A stretch of DNA of 64,000 nt from Streptomyces prunicolor NBRC 13075 (GTDB lineage: Bacteria; Actinomycetota; Actinomycetes; Streptomycetales; Streptomycetaceae), in the NCBI RefSeq assembly GCF_000367365.1, contig NZ_BARF01000099.1:84011-148010 (forward strand). Reading direction: 5' to 3'. Below the pieces are notes generated by a model, which was given only the letters and a program-made list of their open reading frames with translations, made no database searches and was not told the origin of the DNA. Position 1 is the stretch's first letter. Each line of letters opens with the position of its first letter. Below, piece by piece: positions 51,209 through 60,718 of this stretch. The translations under genes were made by a program, and so were the position numbers.

Positions 51209-51949
51209 CTACGACGCGCGCGGTGGTGCCGGGATGGTCCTGGTGTCGAGGTCTCCCTCGATGATCTGCGCCGCGAGATCCGAGAGGCGCAGATGGCGGG
51301 CACGGGCGTAGGAGCGGAAGGCGGTGAAGGCGTCGTCGACGGACGTGTTCCAGCGCTCCGCCAGCACGCCCTTGACCTGCTCGATGAGGATGCGGCTGGT
51401 GAGCGCGTTCTGCAGCTGGCTGTTCTCGACGTGCGACTGCTCCAGCGTGCGCTGCTGGAGCACCGCGATGGTGGCCACGTCGGCGAGCGCCTGGGCGAGC
51501 GCGATGTCGTCGTCGCCGAGGCGGTGCGGGGTGCTCTGGAAGAGGTTGAGCGCGCCGACGACCCGGTTGCGCAGCCGTAGCGGAATGGCGTGCGTGCTGA
51601 CGTACCCGGTCTCGCGGGCCTGCGTCGCGAAGCGCGGCCAGGCCGCGGTCACCTCGGTCCGCGTCAGGTCGATGTTGGTGCGGGCGGCGCCGGTGCGGTA
51701 GCACTCGACGCACGGGCCCTGGTCGTGCTGGAGCGCGAGGAGCTCCAGCAGGCGGGTGTGCTCGTCCGAGGCGGCGATGATCTGCAGTTCGCCGTGCGCG
51801 TCGACGAGCAGGATGCCGGCCGCCGACACGTCGAGGAGCTCGACGCAGCGCGCGGACAGCCGGTGCAGCAGGTCGATGACGTCGAAGTCCTCGACCAGGG
51901 AGTCCGCGACCTCCACGAAGATCTCGGCCAGACGTCGTTCGCGGGCCAT
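51209..51949 (-). CDS. GAF-ANTAR signalling protein
   Basis: 246 residues. GAF sensor at about 10-160 (LLDVSAAGILLVDAHGELQII, QHDQGPCVECYRTG, RNRVVGALNLFQ) and C-terminal ANTAR RNA-binding helices (LTSRILIEQVKGVLAERWNTSVDDAFTAFRSYARARHLRLSDLA). ANTAR proteins bind paired RNA hexaloops and prevent termination. ATG 51949 with GGAAAGG ten bases upstream is preferred; ATG 51958 overlaps the upstream stop. Last of three same-strand signalling genes. Confidence 0.92.
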   Translation of the reverse strand: MARERRLAEIFVEVADSLVEDFDVIDLLHRLSARCVELLDVSAAGILLVDAHGELQIIAASDEHTRLLELLALQHDQGPCVECYRTGAARTNIDLTRTEVTAAWPRFATQARETGYVSTHAIPLRLRNRVVGALNLFQSTPHRLGDDDIALAQALADVATIAVLQQRTLEQSHVENSQLQNALTSRILIEQVKGVLAERWNTSVDDAFTAFRSYARARHLRLSDLAAQIIEGDLDTRTIPAPPRAS

Positions 51950-51954
51950 GGCGA

Positions 51955-52725
51955 TCATCCCTTTCCAGTGTCGGGCGAATACGGCCCGCCTATATCGTCG
52001 TCCAGATCGTCCCCGAAGCGGAGTCTGCGGGCGACCACATCCGCCGCGACCTCACCCAGGGGGCGTTCACTGCCGTAGGCGTGGGCCCGCAGGCGCAACA
52101 GGGCTTCCTGTATGGGCACGCCCAGTTGGACACTGATCATGCCGGTGGCCTGGTGCACTACGGGGCGGTTCAGCCCCGTCGGCCAGTCCGGCATCGCGTC
52201 CGGCCGGGGTGCGGTGCCGTTGGCGTGCCCGTTTCCCTCCCCGTTTCCGTGCCCCGTTCCGTTCAGGAACGCGCCGGTCAGGGCGGCCGCCAGGGCGGTG
52301 GCGTCGGCGTACTGCTGCTCGCTGATCCGCCGGTCCCCGTCGCACAGCACGGTCAGGACGCCGACCCGGATCGCCCCGATGCCCAGCGGGAACCCGCACA
52401 CACCCTGGACGCCCATGTCGCGCGCGGCCGGCAGCAGCACCGGCCACCGCTCGGGGCGCACCCGTTCAAGGTCCGGCTCCAGCACGGGCGCACCGGTGCG
52501 GACCGCCTCCGGGCCCGGGCCCTCGCCCAGGGTGAACTGGAGTTCCTCGAAACGGGCGCTCAGCTCGGGATGGCACCACAGCGGCTCGGCCGTACGGTCG
52601 GCGCCGACCAGCAGCGACAGGGCGACGCCCGCGGCATCCAGCGCCCGGGCGCAGGCCCGCGCGGGATCGCCGCCCTCACCGAGGCGCAGTGACCGCAGGA
52701 CTTCGGCCATGCCGTCGCTGATCAC
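51955..52725 (-). CDS. GAF-ANTAR signalling protein
   Basis: About 256 residues, GTG 52725 behind GGAG. GAF-like domain (ALSLLVGADRTAEPLWCHPE, ELQFTLGEGPGPEAVRTG, GVQGVCGFPLGIGAIRVGVLTV), a Gly/Asn/His spacer, and ANTAR helices (NRPVVHQATGMISVQLGVPIQEALLRLRAHAYGSERPLGEVA). Same architecture as the next gene but clearly divergent in sequence, so an old duplication or separate recruitment. Confidence 0.9.
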   Translation of the reverse strand: MISDGMAEVLRSLRLGEGGDPARACARALDAAGVALSLLVGADRTAEPLWCHPELSARFEELQFTLGEGPGPEAVRTGAPVLEPDLERVRPERWPVLLPAARDMGVQGVCGFPLGIGAIRVGVLTVLCDGDRRISEQQYADATALAAALTGAFLNGTGHGNGEGNGHANGTAPRPDAMPDWPTGLNRPVVHQATGMISVQLGVPIQEALLRLRAHAYGSERPLGEVAADVVARRLRFGDDLDDDIGGPYSPDTGKG

Positions 52726-52789
52726 CGTGCTCCGTTCCGCGGCCGCCGGGGCACGTCGAGACGAGGTGCCGACCGGCTTCCGCCGTACC

Positions 52790-53179
52790 CTACGTGGCCC
52801 GGCGCTCCAGCGCGCGGTCGGCGAGCACGCCCGTCCACGCGTCCCGCACACTCGCGTACCGCGGGAACCGCCCCACCAGACCGGCGGCCCGGAACACCAG
52901 CAACGGACCGGGCCGGGAGTGCACGACACGCAGCCACCCGAGCCGCCCACGACACTCCTCCCAGGCCGCGCACAACGGGTCCAGAACACTGCCGTCCATG
53001 AAGGTCACGTCGAGCAGATCGACGACGACGAAGAGCCGCCCCGTACCGTGCCGGGCTTCCTTCAGCTCCTGCGCGAAGGCGGGCCCGGTCGTCAGATCGA
53101 GCTCACCGCCGGCCCGGACCACGCGCAGTTCGTCTGGTTCGTCGAACGGTTCGTCGAACAGATCAGAATGCGGGTCCAT
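52790..53179 (-). CDS. STAS-domain anti-sigma-factor antagonist
   Basis: 129 residues, ATG 53179 (AGGGGAG nine bases upstream; ATG 53188 overlaps that site). The STAS fold is visible: GGELDLTTGPAFAQEL, the strand FVVVDLLDV and TFMDGSVLDPL with the likely phosphorylated Ser after Asp-Gly. Antagonists of this kind release a sigma factor when unphosphorylated. No kinase or sigma gene is adjacent. Leads the STAS-GAF/ANTAR-GAF/ANTAR cluster. Confidence 0.88.
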   Translation of the reverse strand: MDPHSDLFDEPFDEPDELRVVRAGGELDLTTGPAFAQELKEARHGTGRLFVVVDLLDVTFMDGSVLDPLCAAWEECRGRLGWLRVVHSRPGPLLVFRAAGLVGRFPRYASVRDAWTGVLADRALERRAT

Positions 53180-53363
53180 GTGCCCCATCTCCCCTGTAAG
53201 AGAGTGGCTTTCGCCTTCTTGCGCAGGGCCTCTGTTGCGCGGAAAGAGACTGCACGGAGAGGGCCGGGGTCCGGGGCTGCCGTACGACGAGCGTACTGCC
53301 GGGAAGGGATATGCCGGGAGCCGTTTCCGGCTATTGGATACCGGTTTCGGTGTTGTGGTCGTT

Positions 53364-54866
53364 TCAGTCGGCCTGATGCGGTATCCACTCGCTGTCGTCC
53401 AGCGAATATCCGAACTGCGGACGCCCGCTCATCCCGCTGGTGTGGAACGGCTTCCCCTGGTCGTCGATGCGCAGCACGCCGTGCCGGGTGCCGCTGGTCC
53501 AGTTCAGCTCCAGGTACCAGCGCACATCGTGGGAGGCCGCGGCGGCCGTGATGTACAGGACCTCGGGATCGCTCTCGCTCACCTTGTACGGCAGCCCGGT
53601 CTGCCCGGCCTTCGGCGTGGCCACCGGCCGGGTCGCGTCCAGCCCGACGTCGAAGGAGTGCGTGGGCACCCCGCCACCGCAGCCGACCCCCACATACCCC
53701 ATGGTGTACGCGTTCCAGGCGAGCGGCGCTCCGCTCTGCACCACCCGCACGTTCAGCGACTCGAGTACGACGGTGTCCTGCCCGGTGCCCTGAACCGTGA
53801 GCTCAAGGTACTGACTGTCGGCGGACACGGCCCCCAGCGCGCTCACCCAGCTCGGGGCGTCCTGCTCGGTGGGCGGCGGCGGCACCTTGGCCGCGTCCTC
53901 GTCGACCAGGTAGGTCTGACTGCACGGACTCTCCCAAGCGTACGGCCGTGAGGTCACCGTCAGCGGAACGGCGGCGGTTACGGCCGCGCCCCCGCCGGCC
54001 TTCGCGCTCGCGGACGCCCCGCTCTTCGCCGTGGCGGACCCGGAGGGGCTCGCGCTGCCGGAGGGCGAGGTGGAGGAGGAGGGGGAGGAGGTCGCCTTCG
54101 CCTTCGACTTCGACGGGTCGGAGGGGGAGGCGCCGCGTTCGGTGGAGGTCACGGCCCCGGCATCCTGCTTCCGGTCGCCGCTGCCGTCGCCGCCGCCGGA
54201 CACGAGACGGGGGACGAGCGCGGTGGCGGCGACGACCACGGCTACGGCGGCGGCTGTGAGGAGGGTGGTGCGGCGGCGGTTGCGGGGGCTGGGGCTGGGG
54301 CTGGGGGTGGTGAGGTGGCTTGTCTCCGGGGGGTTCGCGCCGGGTGGGGTTGCGTCGGAGGGGCTTGCCTCGGGGGTGGCCGTGGGCGTGGGGATGGGCG
54401 TGGTGGGCGGCTCGGTGCCGGTGCCGGTGCCGGTGGGAGGGAGAGCGGGAGTGGTGGGACTAGGGGGAGTGGGAGTGGGAGTGGAGGGGGTGGTGGAAGC
54501 GGGGGTGCCGGTGCTCGCGCTCGGCCCCGAAGTCGCCGCTGCCCCTGCCCCTGCCCCTGTCCCTGTACCCGTCCCTGCCCCTGTACCCGTCCCGGCGGCA
54601 GCCCTCCGCTCCCGCTGGCGTGCCCCGTCGGCCAGGATCCACCGGCGGTGGGCCTCGACGAGCTCGTCCGGGGTCGCCTTGCAGAGCCGGGCGAACCGCT
54701 CGACGGGGGCGTACTCGGTGGGTACGGCATCGCCGTTGCAGTACCGGTGCAGCGTCGACGTGCTCATGTGCAGCCGTTTCGCGAGCACGCCGTAGCTCAG
54801 CCCCGACCGGTCCTTGAGCTCCCGTATCAGTGCCGCGAAATCGGCGGTCTCCTCAGGCCCTGCCAC
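53364..54866 (-). CDS. Helix-turn-helix protein with membrane helix and extracytoplasmic domain
   Basis: 500 residues, GTG 54866 behind GGGGGCAGG. N-terminal XRE helix-turn-helix (FAALIRELKDRSGLSYGVLAKRLHMSTSTLHRYCNGDAVP), a long Thr/Pro/Gly/Ala low-complexity linker, one membrane helix (TTLLTAAAVAVVVAATALVP), a Ser/Lys stalk, and an extracytoplasmic beta-rich domain of ~170 residues (YAWESPCSQTYLVDEDAAKV...). This is a one-piece transmembrane regulator layout common in Streptomyces. Signal unknown. Divergent from the lipoprotein at 55068. Confidence 0.85.
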   Translation of the reverse strand: MAGPEETADFAALIRELKDRSGLSYGVLAKRLHMSTSTLHRYCNGDAVPTEYAPVERFARLCKATPDELVEAHRRWILADGARQRERRAAAGTGTGAGTGTGTGAGAGAAATSGPSASTGTPASTTPSTPTPTPPSPTTPALPPTGTGTGTEPPTTPIPTPTATPEASPSDATPPGANPPETSHLTTPSPSPSPRNRRRTTLLTAAAVAVVVAATALVPRLVSGGGDGSGDRKQDAGAVTSTERGASPSDPSKSKAKATSSPSSSTSPSGSASPSGSATAKSGASASAKAGGGAAVTAAVPLTVTSRPYAWESPCSQTYLVDEDAAKVPPPPTEQDAPSWVSALGAVSADSQYLELTVQGTGQDTVVLESLNVRVVQSGAPLAWNAYTMGYVGVGCGGGVPTHSFDVGLDATRPVATPKAGQTGLPYKVSESDPEVLYITAAAASHDVRWYLELNWTSGTRHGVLRIDDQGKPFHTSGMSGRPQFGYSLDDSEWIPHQAD

Positions 54867-55067
54867 CCTGCCCCCATTCCAGTCGAGCGTTCCAGGGGGT
54901 TGTTGTTCCCCCAGGTAAGAGCCGGTGCGAACGTTCCAGGTTCCCGTACCTGCTCGCTGTCGTAGCGGGTGGGACGGAAGGCGGCACAAGCTGCGGTCAT
55001 CAAAGCACGCCGCCCGCCGACCGGTTGGGCGGCGGCCACTTCCCACCTTCCGAAAGGCACAACAGCC

Positions 55068-55850
55068 ATGTCCGCGTTCACCGCCCGTCCCCGCACCCGC
55101 CTCTTCGCCGCCGCCACCGTCGCACTGGCCGCGCTCTCGCTCACCGCCTGCAACGACAAGCTGGGAGTACAGGACGAGGGCGCGGGCAACCCGACCTCTT
55201 CCACGGTGGCGACGCCGGCACCGTCCGGGACGAGGACGGGCGGGACGGGCGGGACGACTCAGACCGGCGGGTCGACGGGTTCCACCGGCTCCACCGGGTC
55301 CACCGGTTCCACGTCGGGTGGCAACACGGGGTCGAGCGGCGGCACGGGTTCGAGCTCCGGGTCGGGTTCCGCCTCGGGCACGGGCTCCGGCTCGGACTCC
55401 GGCTCGGGGACCTCCACGAGCGGCAGGATCCCGTGCAGCGGCGCCAACACCAAGGTGACGGCACAGACGGTCTCGCGCCCCATCAACCACATGCTGCTCA
55501 CCGTCACCAACACGGGTTCCAAGACCTGCGACCTCTACTACTACCCGGCCGTCAACTTCGACGACGCCCAGTCCGTACCGCCGGTCATGAAGGACTCCCA
55601 GCCCCAGGCGGTGACCACCCTCACCCCGGGCCAGGCGGGCTACGCCGGCGTCGCCCTCTCCAATGGAGACAACGGCACCGGCACCAACGGCCGCACCGCC
55701 AAGTCCCTCTCCGTCTACTTCTTCGACCGCGCCAACAACAGCATCAGCCCGGCGGCGACACCGGCCCTGCCGGCGAAGGGCGTGTACGTGGACGACTCGC
55801 TGAAGGTGACGTACTGGGTGTCGGATGCGCAGGATGCGTTGACTTACTGA
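55068..55850 (+). CDS. DUF4232-type secreted lipoprotein
   Basis: 260 residues. Signal peptide ends in the lipobox LTAC (LAALSLTAC-N). A Gly/Ser/Thr-rich stalk with GST repeats leads to a beta-sandwich resembling DUF4232: PINHMLLTVTNTGSKTCDLYYYPAVNF, LTPGQAGYAGVALS, and a final VYVDDSLKVTYW. Exposed on the outer face of the membrane. ATG 55068 with GAAAGG upstream. Ended by the hairpin at 55879-55929. Confidence 0.88.
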   Translation: MSAFTARPRTRLFAAATVALAALSLTACNDKLGVQDEGAGNPTSSTVATPAPSGTRTGGTGGTTQTGGSTGSTGSTGSTGSTSGGNTGSSGGTGSSSGSGSASGTGSGSDSGSGTSTSGRIPCSGANTKVTAQTVSRPINHMLLTVTNTGSKTCDLYYYPAVNFDDAQSVPPVMKDSQPQAVTTLTPGQAGYAGVALSNGDNGTGTNGRTAKSLSVYFFDRANNSISPAATPALPAKGVYVDDSLKVTYWVSDAQDALTY

Positions 55851-55878
55851 GCCTTACTGAGCGCTGGTCACGTCTCGC

Positions 55879-55929
55879 AGAGCGGCGGGGGGGCCGGTAC
55901 TGATCCCAGTACCGGCCCCCCACCGCTCT
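55879..55929. terminator. Very strong bidirectional terminator
   Basis: Left arm from 55879 (AGAGCGG, then GGGGGGCCGGTAC) and right arm 55909-55929 (GTACCGGCCCCCC, then CCGCTCT) pair over about 20 bases around the loop TGATCCCA, with one unpaired base on each side. Confidence 0.92.
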
Positions 55930-56134
55930 GCTGATGAACGTCGAGGTACGGGCGGCGGCCCGGCTGGCCGACGGACAGTCGAACGCCCAACTCCATTGCC
56001 ACGGCAGCGAATTACTGACTGGTGTACTGGCAGCCGCGAGCCGAGTGAAAGATCACTGGACGGGCGGGACGACGCTCACGGCAGGCGGATCCGAGAGCGT
56101 CGGCCGCACGTAATTCCCTCAACCAGAGACGAAC
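55930..56134. other. Gap without a supported gene
   Basis: 205 bases. A 59-codon frame starting ATG 55934 and ending TAA 56111-56113 shows no recognisable family and no Shine-Dalgarno. Probably intergenic or the debris of a small gene. Confidence 0.4.
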
Positions 56135-57086
56135 TCAAACCGGCGTGCTTCCGCCAGGACCAACAGGTGTTGTTACGGCGACCCGCACAGCGCCGGTGTT
56201 CGATGGGGCGACCTGGGCCACGCTCTCGTCCTCGGCGTTGCGGGCGACGATCGCGGGAACACCAGTGCCTGTCGGGACATGGCGCACGGTCCATCCAGCG
56301 CTCTCGAAGTAGGTCTGGGTACGTGCCATCGCCCGGACGGTCTCCTCTTCCGTAAGAGACTGGGTCGACCAGGCATGGTGGACGTAGCGGCCTTCGGAGT
56401 CCTGGTACGCGCTGGTCCCCTCTCCCGCTTGTGCTGGGGAGGGCGGGGCTTGGAGAGCTTCGTAGATCCGGCTGGAGTGGTCGAGGGCCCGATGCTCGGC
56501 GAGCTCGTCCACCTGTGTGTGCCGGAAAGCTGCGGAGCTGGCCGTGGACCCACCGGTGGGAGCGAAGCAGGGAGAGGTCACGGAGATGGCTGCGAGACCC
56601 TCACCCTTGGCACGGTCCACGACGCCGGTGACCGCGGTCATCCAGAAGTCATCCGGTTCAGTGCGCATGCTGACCGAGGGAAAGGAGTTGGACCAGTCAG
56701 CATCTGATGACTGGAACTTGTAGCCCAGTTTCACCCAGGCGTCACGTGCCTGCCGTACGAGTGTCTTGGCCCTGCTGCCCGGAACCCCGGTCAGCTGATA
56801 AGTAAGTCGATACTGCACCCGGTCGTCTGAGCCACCGTCATCACTGGCAACGCACGCCCCCAAGGGGCGAAGGCCGGTTCGTTTGAGGGTCGGCTTGGGT
56901 GACACACCTTCCACCGCTTGGTGAACGACTTCCTCAGCACGTTTGCTTGCTTGCTGCTCGTTCACCTTGAATTGCTTCGACGTTGAGGCGCGGCCTCTCC
57001 CGCCATCCTGTTTCTGTCCCACACGCCGAAAGCGCAACCAACGCCGTCAAGAGTCCACCAATCAACATCGGTTTGCGTAGCTTCAA
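56135..57086 (-). pseudogene. Lipoprotein gene with frameshift between signal peptide and mature part
   Basis: A TTG at 57086, with GGAAGGA before it, opens a clear lipoprotein signal peptide: basic MKLRKP, hydrophobic LIGGLLTALVAL, then lipobox LSAC (Cys codon 57021-57023). This frame meets a stop about 25 codons after the Cys. The mature part (STSKQFKVNEQQASKRAEEV ... ITTPVGPG-like end) is open in another frame down to 56135 and is clearly coding. One base too many (or two missing) between about 56975 and 57020 separates them. The mature ~270 residues resemble the other lipoprotein beside it in general style. Without the signal peptide the protein would not be exported. Confidence 0.72.
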
Positions 57087-57167
57087 GAGATCCTTCCAGT
57101 TGAGAATGAGCGGCCTAAGGCCATCTGTGCCGGCAACTTCCCGCCGGGTATGCTGTCATGGGCTCGG

Positions 57168-57788
57168 CTATTCCTTCGGCGTTTCTATTGAGGACGCGAT
57201 GGGAGCGTTGGACGACCAGAAGGCGTCGTTCGCGTTGGGCCGCGGGATCGCTTTTCCGTAGTAGCTTGGACCATTCGCTTTTGTTGCTGGTGCGGTAACG
57301 TTCGATTTCTTTACGCAAGCAGTTTGGACGTCGAGGAAGAACTGCCCCTCTCCGCCGACGATCAAGCTCATCTGTAGCAGGTCATCGCCGGTTTTGGCGT
57401 ACACCTCAGGGAATTCCTTGTCCGAGTTGACGTCTGTAATTTTATGCCCATTCTTTTTCCAATAGCGCTCAATTATGCCGATAAGAGCCCCCCTTCTCGC
57501 CTCCGAAACCTTCGTCATCACGACTGCGCGGCGCGTGACATCTCCATAGCCACTGGATCCACCATCGCAACTGCCGTCATCCGAAGTGTCGTGGGTCCAC
57601 TCGATGGGGGGCTTCACCATCGAGAGGGTCTGATAGATCAATTTGTCGGCCTCGTCCGCCGCTCCCTGCATATCCACTTTCGAGCTCCCCTTCACATTTC
57701 CCGAATCTCCATTACTCGCACCACAGCTCGCAACGGATAGGATTGTGAGTGCAACGCTGATCGCTCGGACCGAAAGCTGCTTCTTCAT
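57168..57788 (-). CDS. Small lipoprotein of the hydrolase cassette
   Basis: 206 residues. Signal peptide MKKQLSVRAISVALTILS ends in lipobox VASC. The mature part contains a paired Cys segment (DDGSCDGGSSGYG) and LQMSLIVGGEGQFFLDVQTAC. No known domain. The ATG overlaps the upstream hydrolase stop (ATGA). Base composition and codon choice are clearly more AT-rich than in the rest of the window. Confidence 0.78.
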   Translation of the reverse strand: MKKQLSVRAISVALTILSVASCGASNGDSGNVKGSSKVDMQGAADEADKLIYQTLSMVKPPIEWTHDTSDDGSCDGGSSGYGDVTRRAVVMTKVSEARRGALIGIIERYWKKNGHKITDVNSDKEFPEVYAKTGDDLLQMSLIVGGEGQFFLDVQTACVKKSNVTAPATKANGPSYYGKAIPRPNANDAFWSSNAPIASSIETPKE

Positions 57789-59574
57789 CGAGGTTCTTCC
57801 GCCTTGATGTGATCTGATCTTCCAGCGACAATCTTGGCGATATTGTTGGCCGCCGAAGGGTTTCTGTCAGGATCGAAATATCCAGAGTGGGCCGGGGTTG
57901 GCCCATCGCCCGAGAGCCAAAGCGGCAGTGGCCCGTCTCCCGACTCTATACGTGTGGCGCCGAATTCCTTACTGGTGGGATCTCTGCCGAACCAACGCTC
58001 ATCATCCAAAGAGTTGACGATGGCAGGTGCAGGACCAAGCAGGCTGCTTTTGGCTGGAAGCCAAGAAACTGGATCGTTATCGGCCGACGCGGCAAAAACA
58101 TGGTCCTTGCCGACGTTGAGTTCGCTGGCGGTCTGCGCACCCGTTCCAGGGCTTCCCAGAAGGACGATGTCGTTGACGCCAGGGATTCCACCGTGCTCCC
58201 GGGCTGCCGTTCCCACCAGGAGAGAGCCATACGAGTGTCCGATGGCCGTGATGTGCGGATTCTTGTTCTCGTTAGTGGCTCCTATGCCCTCAATGAAGCT
58301 GCGATAGGCGGGGGCGCCTTTATCCGCATCGGCAGTGGATGCCACCTCGGTGAAACCGGGAGCGTCATATCCCAGCCAGACGATCGAAGCTGTTGAGTGA
58401 TCGTATTTATAGGCGCCCTTCTGCGTTTGAAGTGCCCGGCGGACCGTGTCGTCCGCGAAGTCGCCATTAAGTGTGGTACCAAGCCCGGGGACATAAGCGG
58501 AGACATTTGTTGAGGTGTCAGGTTTCCGTAACTGACGATGGCCCGGCCGTTCCCCTCATCTCCCACGCCCAGCAGGAACATTGGCGGACTGCTGCCTTCG
58601 TCGAGTTTTTCCTGAATCCCTTTCAATCCTTCGAGCTGGGTCTTTGACAGGTCGTCATGTTGGCCCTCGAGCTTCGCGATGAGGACTTTCAGGTTCTCCC
58701 GGTTTGCCTCATCCCGGACTTCCGTCGGAACACCGTCAAGGTTTCCGATCAGGCCGGGGAACGCGGAAAGATACTCTTCACGCTGGTCCGCGGTAAGGTG
58801 ATCCCACCATGCCTTACGCTCTGCAGGGGACTTGTCGAGCGGAATTTTATCCTTGAGGTAAGGCGTCGCGGATGCGTCAACAGCATCGATATCGGACGCC
58901 ACGTCCGCCCACGTTTTGGTGTCCACACCCAATCCGGGCGGGGCCTTCAGTTTCTCCAGCGCTCCGCAATAGCGAACGTCGATCTCCTGAGCGCGGAGGA
59001 CGGCGTAAGTGAGGCGATCGGCCACGTCCTTGGCCTTTGCGTAATGTGGATTCGGGCTCTTGAACTGAGCTCCGCCGTCCCCCATCCCCTGCTGATACAG
59101 CCCCTCCTTGCCGGAAGACGGACTCGGGCTACTCGAATCGAACCGCCCGTTCCCACCGTAGGCTGTTCCGCCGGGGACTTCCTCACCAGTCAGCCCACTC
59201 TCTCCACCGGCGGGATAACCGATGCTGCCGTTTTCGTTGACGGTGTAGCCGAGCGACGCGGCATCGTCCAGGGCCTCGATCAGATGCCTGCGCTGCGTGG
59301 CCAATTCCGTTGCCAACCCATCGACGCTACCGCGAATGAGCCCGGACTCGGCCTGGATGTAGTAGTAGTTGTTGCTCAGCCGCTTGAGCCGCCGCACCGC
59401 AGCCTTCGCCGACTCGCTTTCCTGGGTCTTGGCGAGTGGGCCACTCATACGGCTGTCGACCTGCTCACGTGCGGAGTCGGCATGCCGGGACGCCGCGCCC
59501 CAGCCATCGGCTGCGTCAGAGAGTTCGGACAGTTTCAGATCCCTGAGTTGCTGCCAGGTCAGTGTCGACGCCAC
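57785..59574 (-). pseudogene. DUF1023-type alpha/beta hydrolase gene with frameshift
   Basis: GTG 59574. The first ~230 residues are helical (a WXG100/ESX-substrate-like region: LRDLKLSELSDAADGWGAAS), then a linker and IPLDKSPAERKAWWDHLTAD leading into the DUF1023 hydrolase with FLLGVGDEGNGRAIVSYGN. At 58521-58522 the frame breaks: restoring a third C to AACCTGAC restores PDTSTNVSAYVPGLGTTLNG and so on. The remainder in the other frame has the nucleophile elbow TAIGHSYGSLL and LLGSPGTG, ending at 57785. As written, only a truncated protein would be made. Confidence 0.82.
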
Positions 59575-59576
59575 GG

Positions 59577-60022
59577 TTACTCGCCCTTCCCCGTGCCGGT
59601 CACCTTCACCGAGTCGGCCTTGGCGGCCACCTCGACGTCCACTTCACCCATGTCCTGGGCCACCTGACGCAACGTGGGGCCCAGCGCATCGCACTCATCC
59701 CGAACCGCGCCCAGGCGCTTCTCCCACGAAGCGAGTACGGACCTCAAGGCGCCCAGGCTCGTGAGTCCCGTTGCCCCGCTCCCACACCGTCATGGGCCGA
59801 ACTCAAATCCGTCCTCGCGTTGCCAGTACTTGTCCGTAGATCGGCGGCAGCACCCGCGGCCCGCGTCCACGGCCCGTGCGAGTGCTTGAGGGTTCCTGCG
59901 CCGCCTGCGGTGTTGCCGCTTGTGGAGCCGCCAGGGTCGGCAGGAAGCTGATTGAGTTGCATGTGCGTTGGGTGCCGCTCAACCGCTGCCGACTTGAGCT
60001 GCTCCCACTCCTCCCACGCCAT
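59577..60022 (-). pseudogene. Small WXG100-like protein gene with frameshift
   Basis: ATG 60022 behind GGGGAGGGG. Reads MAWEEWEQLKSAAVERHPTH ... TDLSSAHDGVGAG, where a run of four C on the plus strand (59774-59777) appears one base short; adding one gives ATGLTSLGALRSVLASWEKR and an acidic end VKVTGTGKGE, stopping at 59577. Intact, it would be ~148 residues, helical, and end two bases before the hydrolase start, the usual small-partner/hydrolase arrangement. Confidence 0.7.
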
Positions 60023-60718
60023 GCGTGGCCCCTCCCCGCGTTTTAGCCACTGCCGCCGGGTGCTTGTGACAGTGAGACCGCAACTCTGCGGTGATCGAGA
60101 AGCACAGTAGCGTTACCGCATCTTGGGCCTCATCCGTATCGGCCACCAGTGCGGTTGAGTACGTGTACTCAGACGGCACCAGGTCCGGGCCGTCGCCTGC
60201 GGGCGACAGCAGCAACCCGGATCGCGGCTCCGAGGAGTACCGCGCTGCCGATGCCCAGCGCGCCCCAATGACCCGGTGGAGGTCCACGACTACCTGGCCT
60301 CCTTCGAGCCGCCGGTAATCGACTTCGGCCTGCCGCACGGCACCCATGACGATCCATCGCACCGCCACGACCCGAGCGTGCCCGAGCACGGGCTGTGGAC
60401 GAGCCGGGTGTACGCCGCCTGGCTCGGCGGCCCGAGTGCCAGCACAACGTCCGGACGCTGGTCAACCAGTCCTCCGACGAGGCTCTTCGGCATCCGAAGC
60501 TCATACACCGGCAGAACGGCAGGGCCGCGCTTGCCGAGCAGTGCCAGAGGTGTCTGCTGGAGCACCTCATCCGGCATGTCCAGGGCTCCCTGCGACAGTA
60601 CGGACGGGCCGAGACCTGCGCGACGAGCACCCCGCCGCCGTAGCCATGCCGTATGCCACGACGGGACCGCGCGTAGGAGCGAGTGAGTGAAGCGATTGAC
60701 GAAGAACGGGAGATGTCG
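60023..60718. other. Unresolved region with gene fragments
   Basis: No intact gene. On the minus strand two frames look partly coding: VRQAEVDYRRLEGGQVVVDL ... SEYTYSTALVADTDEAQDAV (about 60080-60347), and a membrane-helix-like end GIGSAVLLGAAIRVAAVARR near 60170-60260. They may be parts of one gene of the cassette broken by indels. On the plus strand a frame at 60395-60643 (ALRHPKLIHRQNGRAALAEQ) could be another remnant. None can be assigned a family. Confidence 0.35.

Noticed and set aside
53948..54795. Plus-strand open frames opposite the low-complexity linker of the HTH membrane protein
   Set aside because: Mirror of Thr/Pro/Ala/Gly repeats on the real coding strand.
55934..56113. 59-codon open frame after the terminator
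   Set aside because: No ribosome site, no similarity to a known family; could be a remnant but cannot be supported.
60395..60643. Plus-strand open frame of 82 codons
   Set aside because: Partly protein-like but no start signal or family; kept only as part of the unresolved region.
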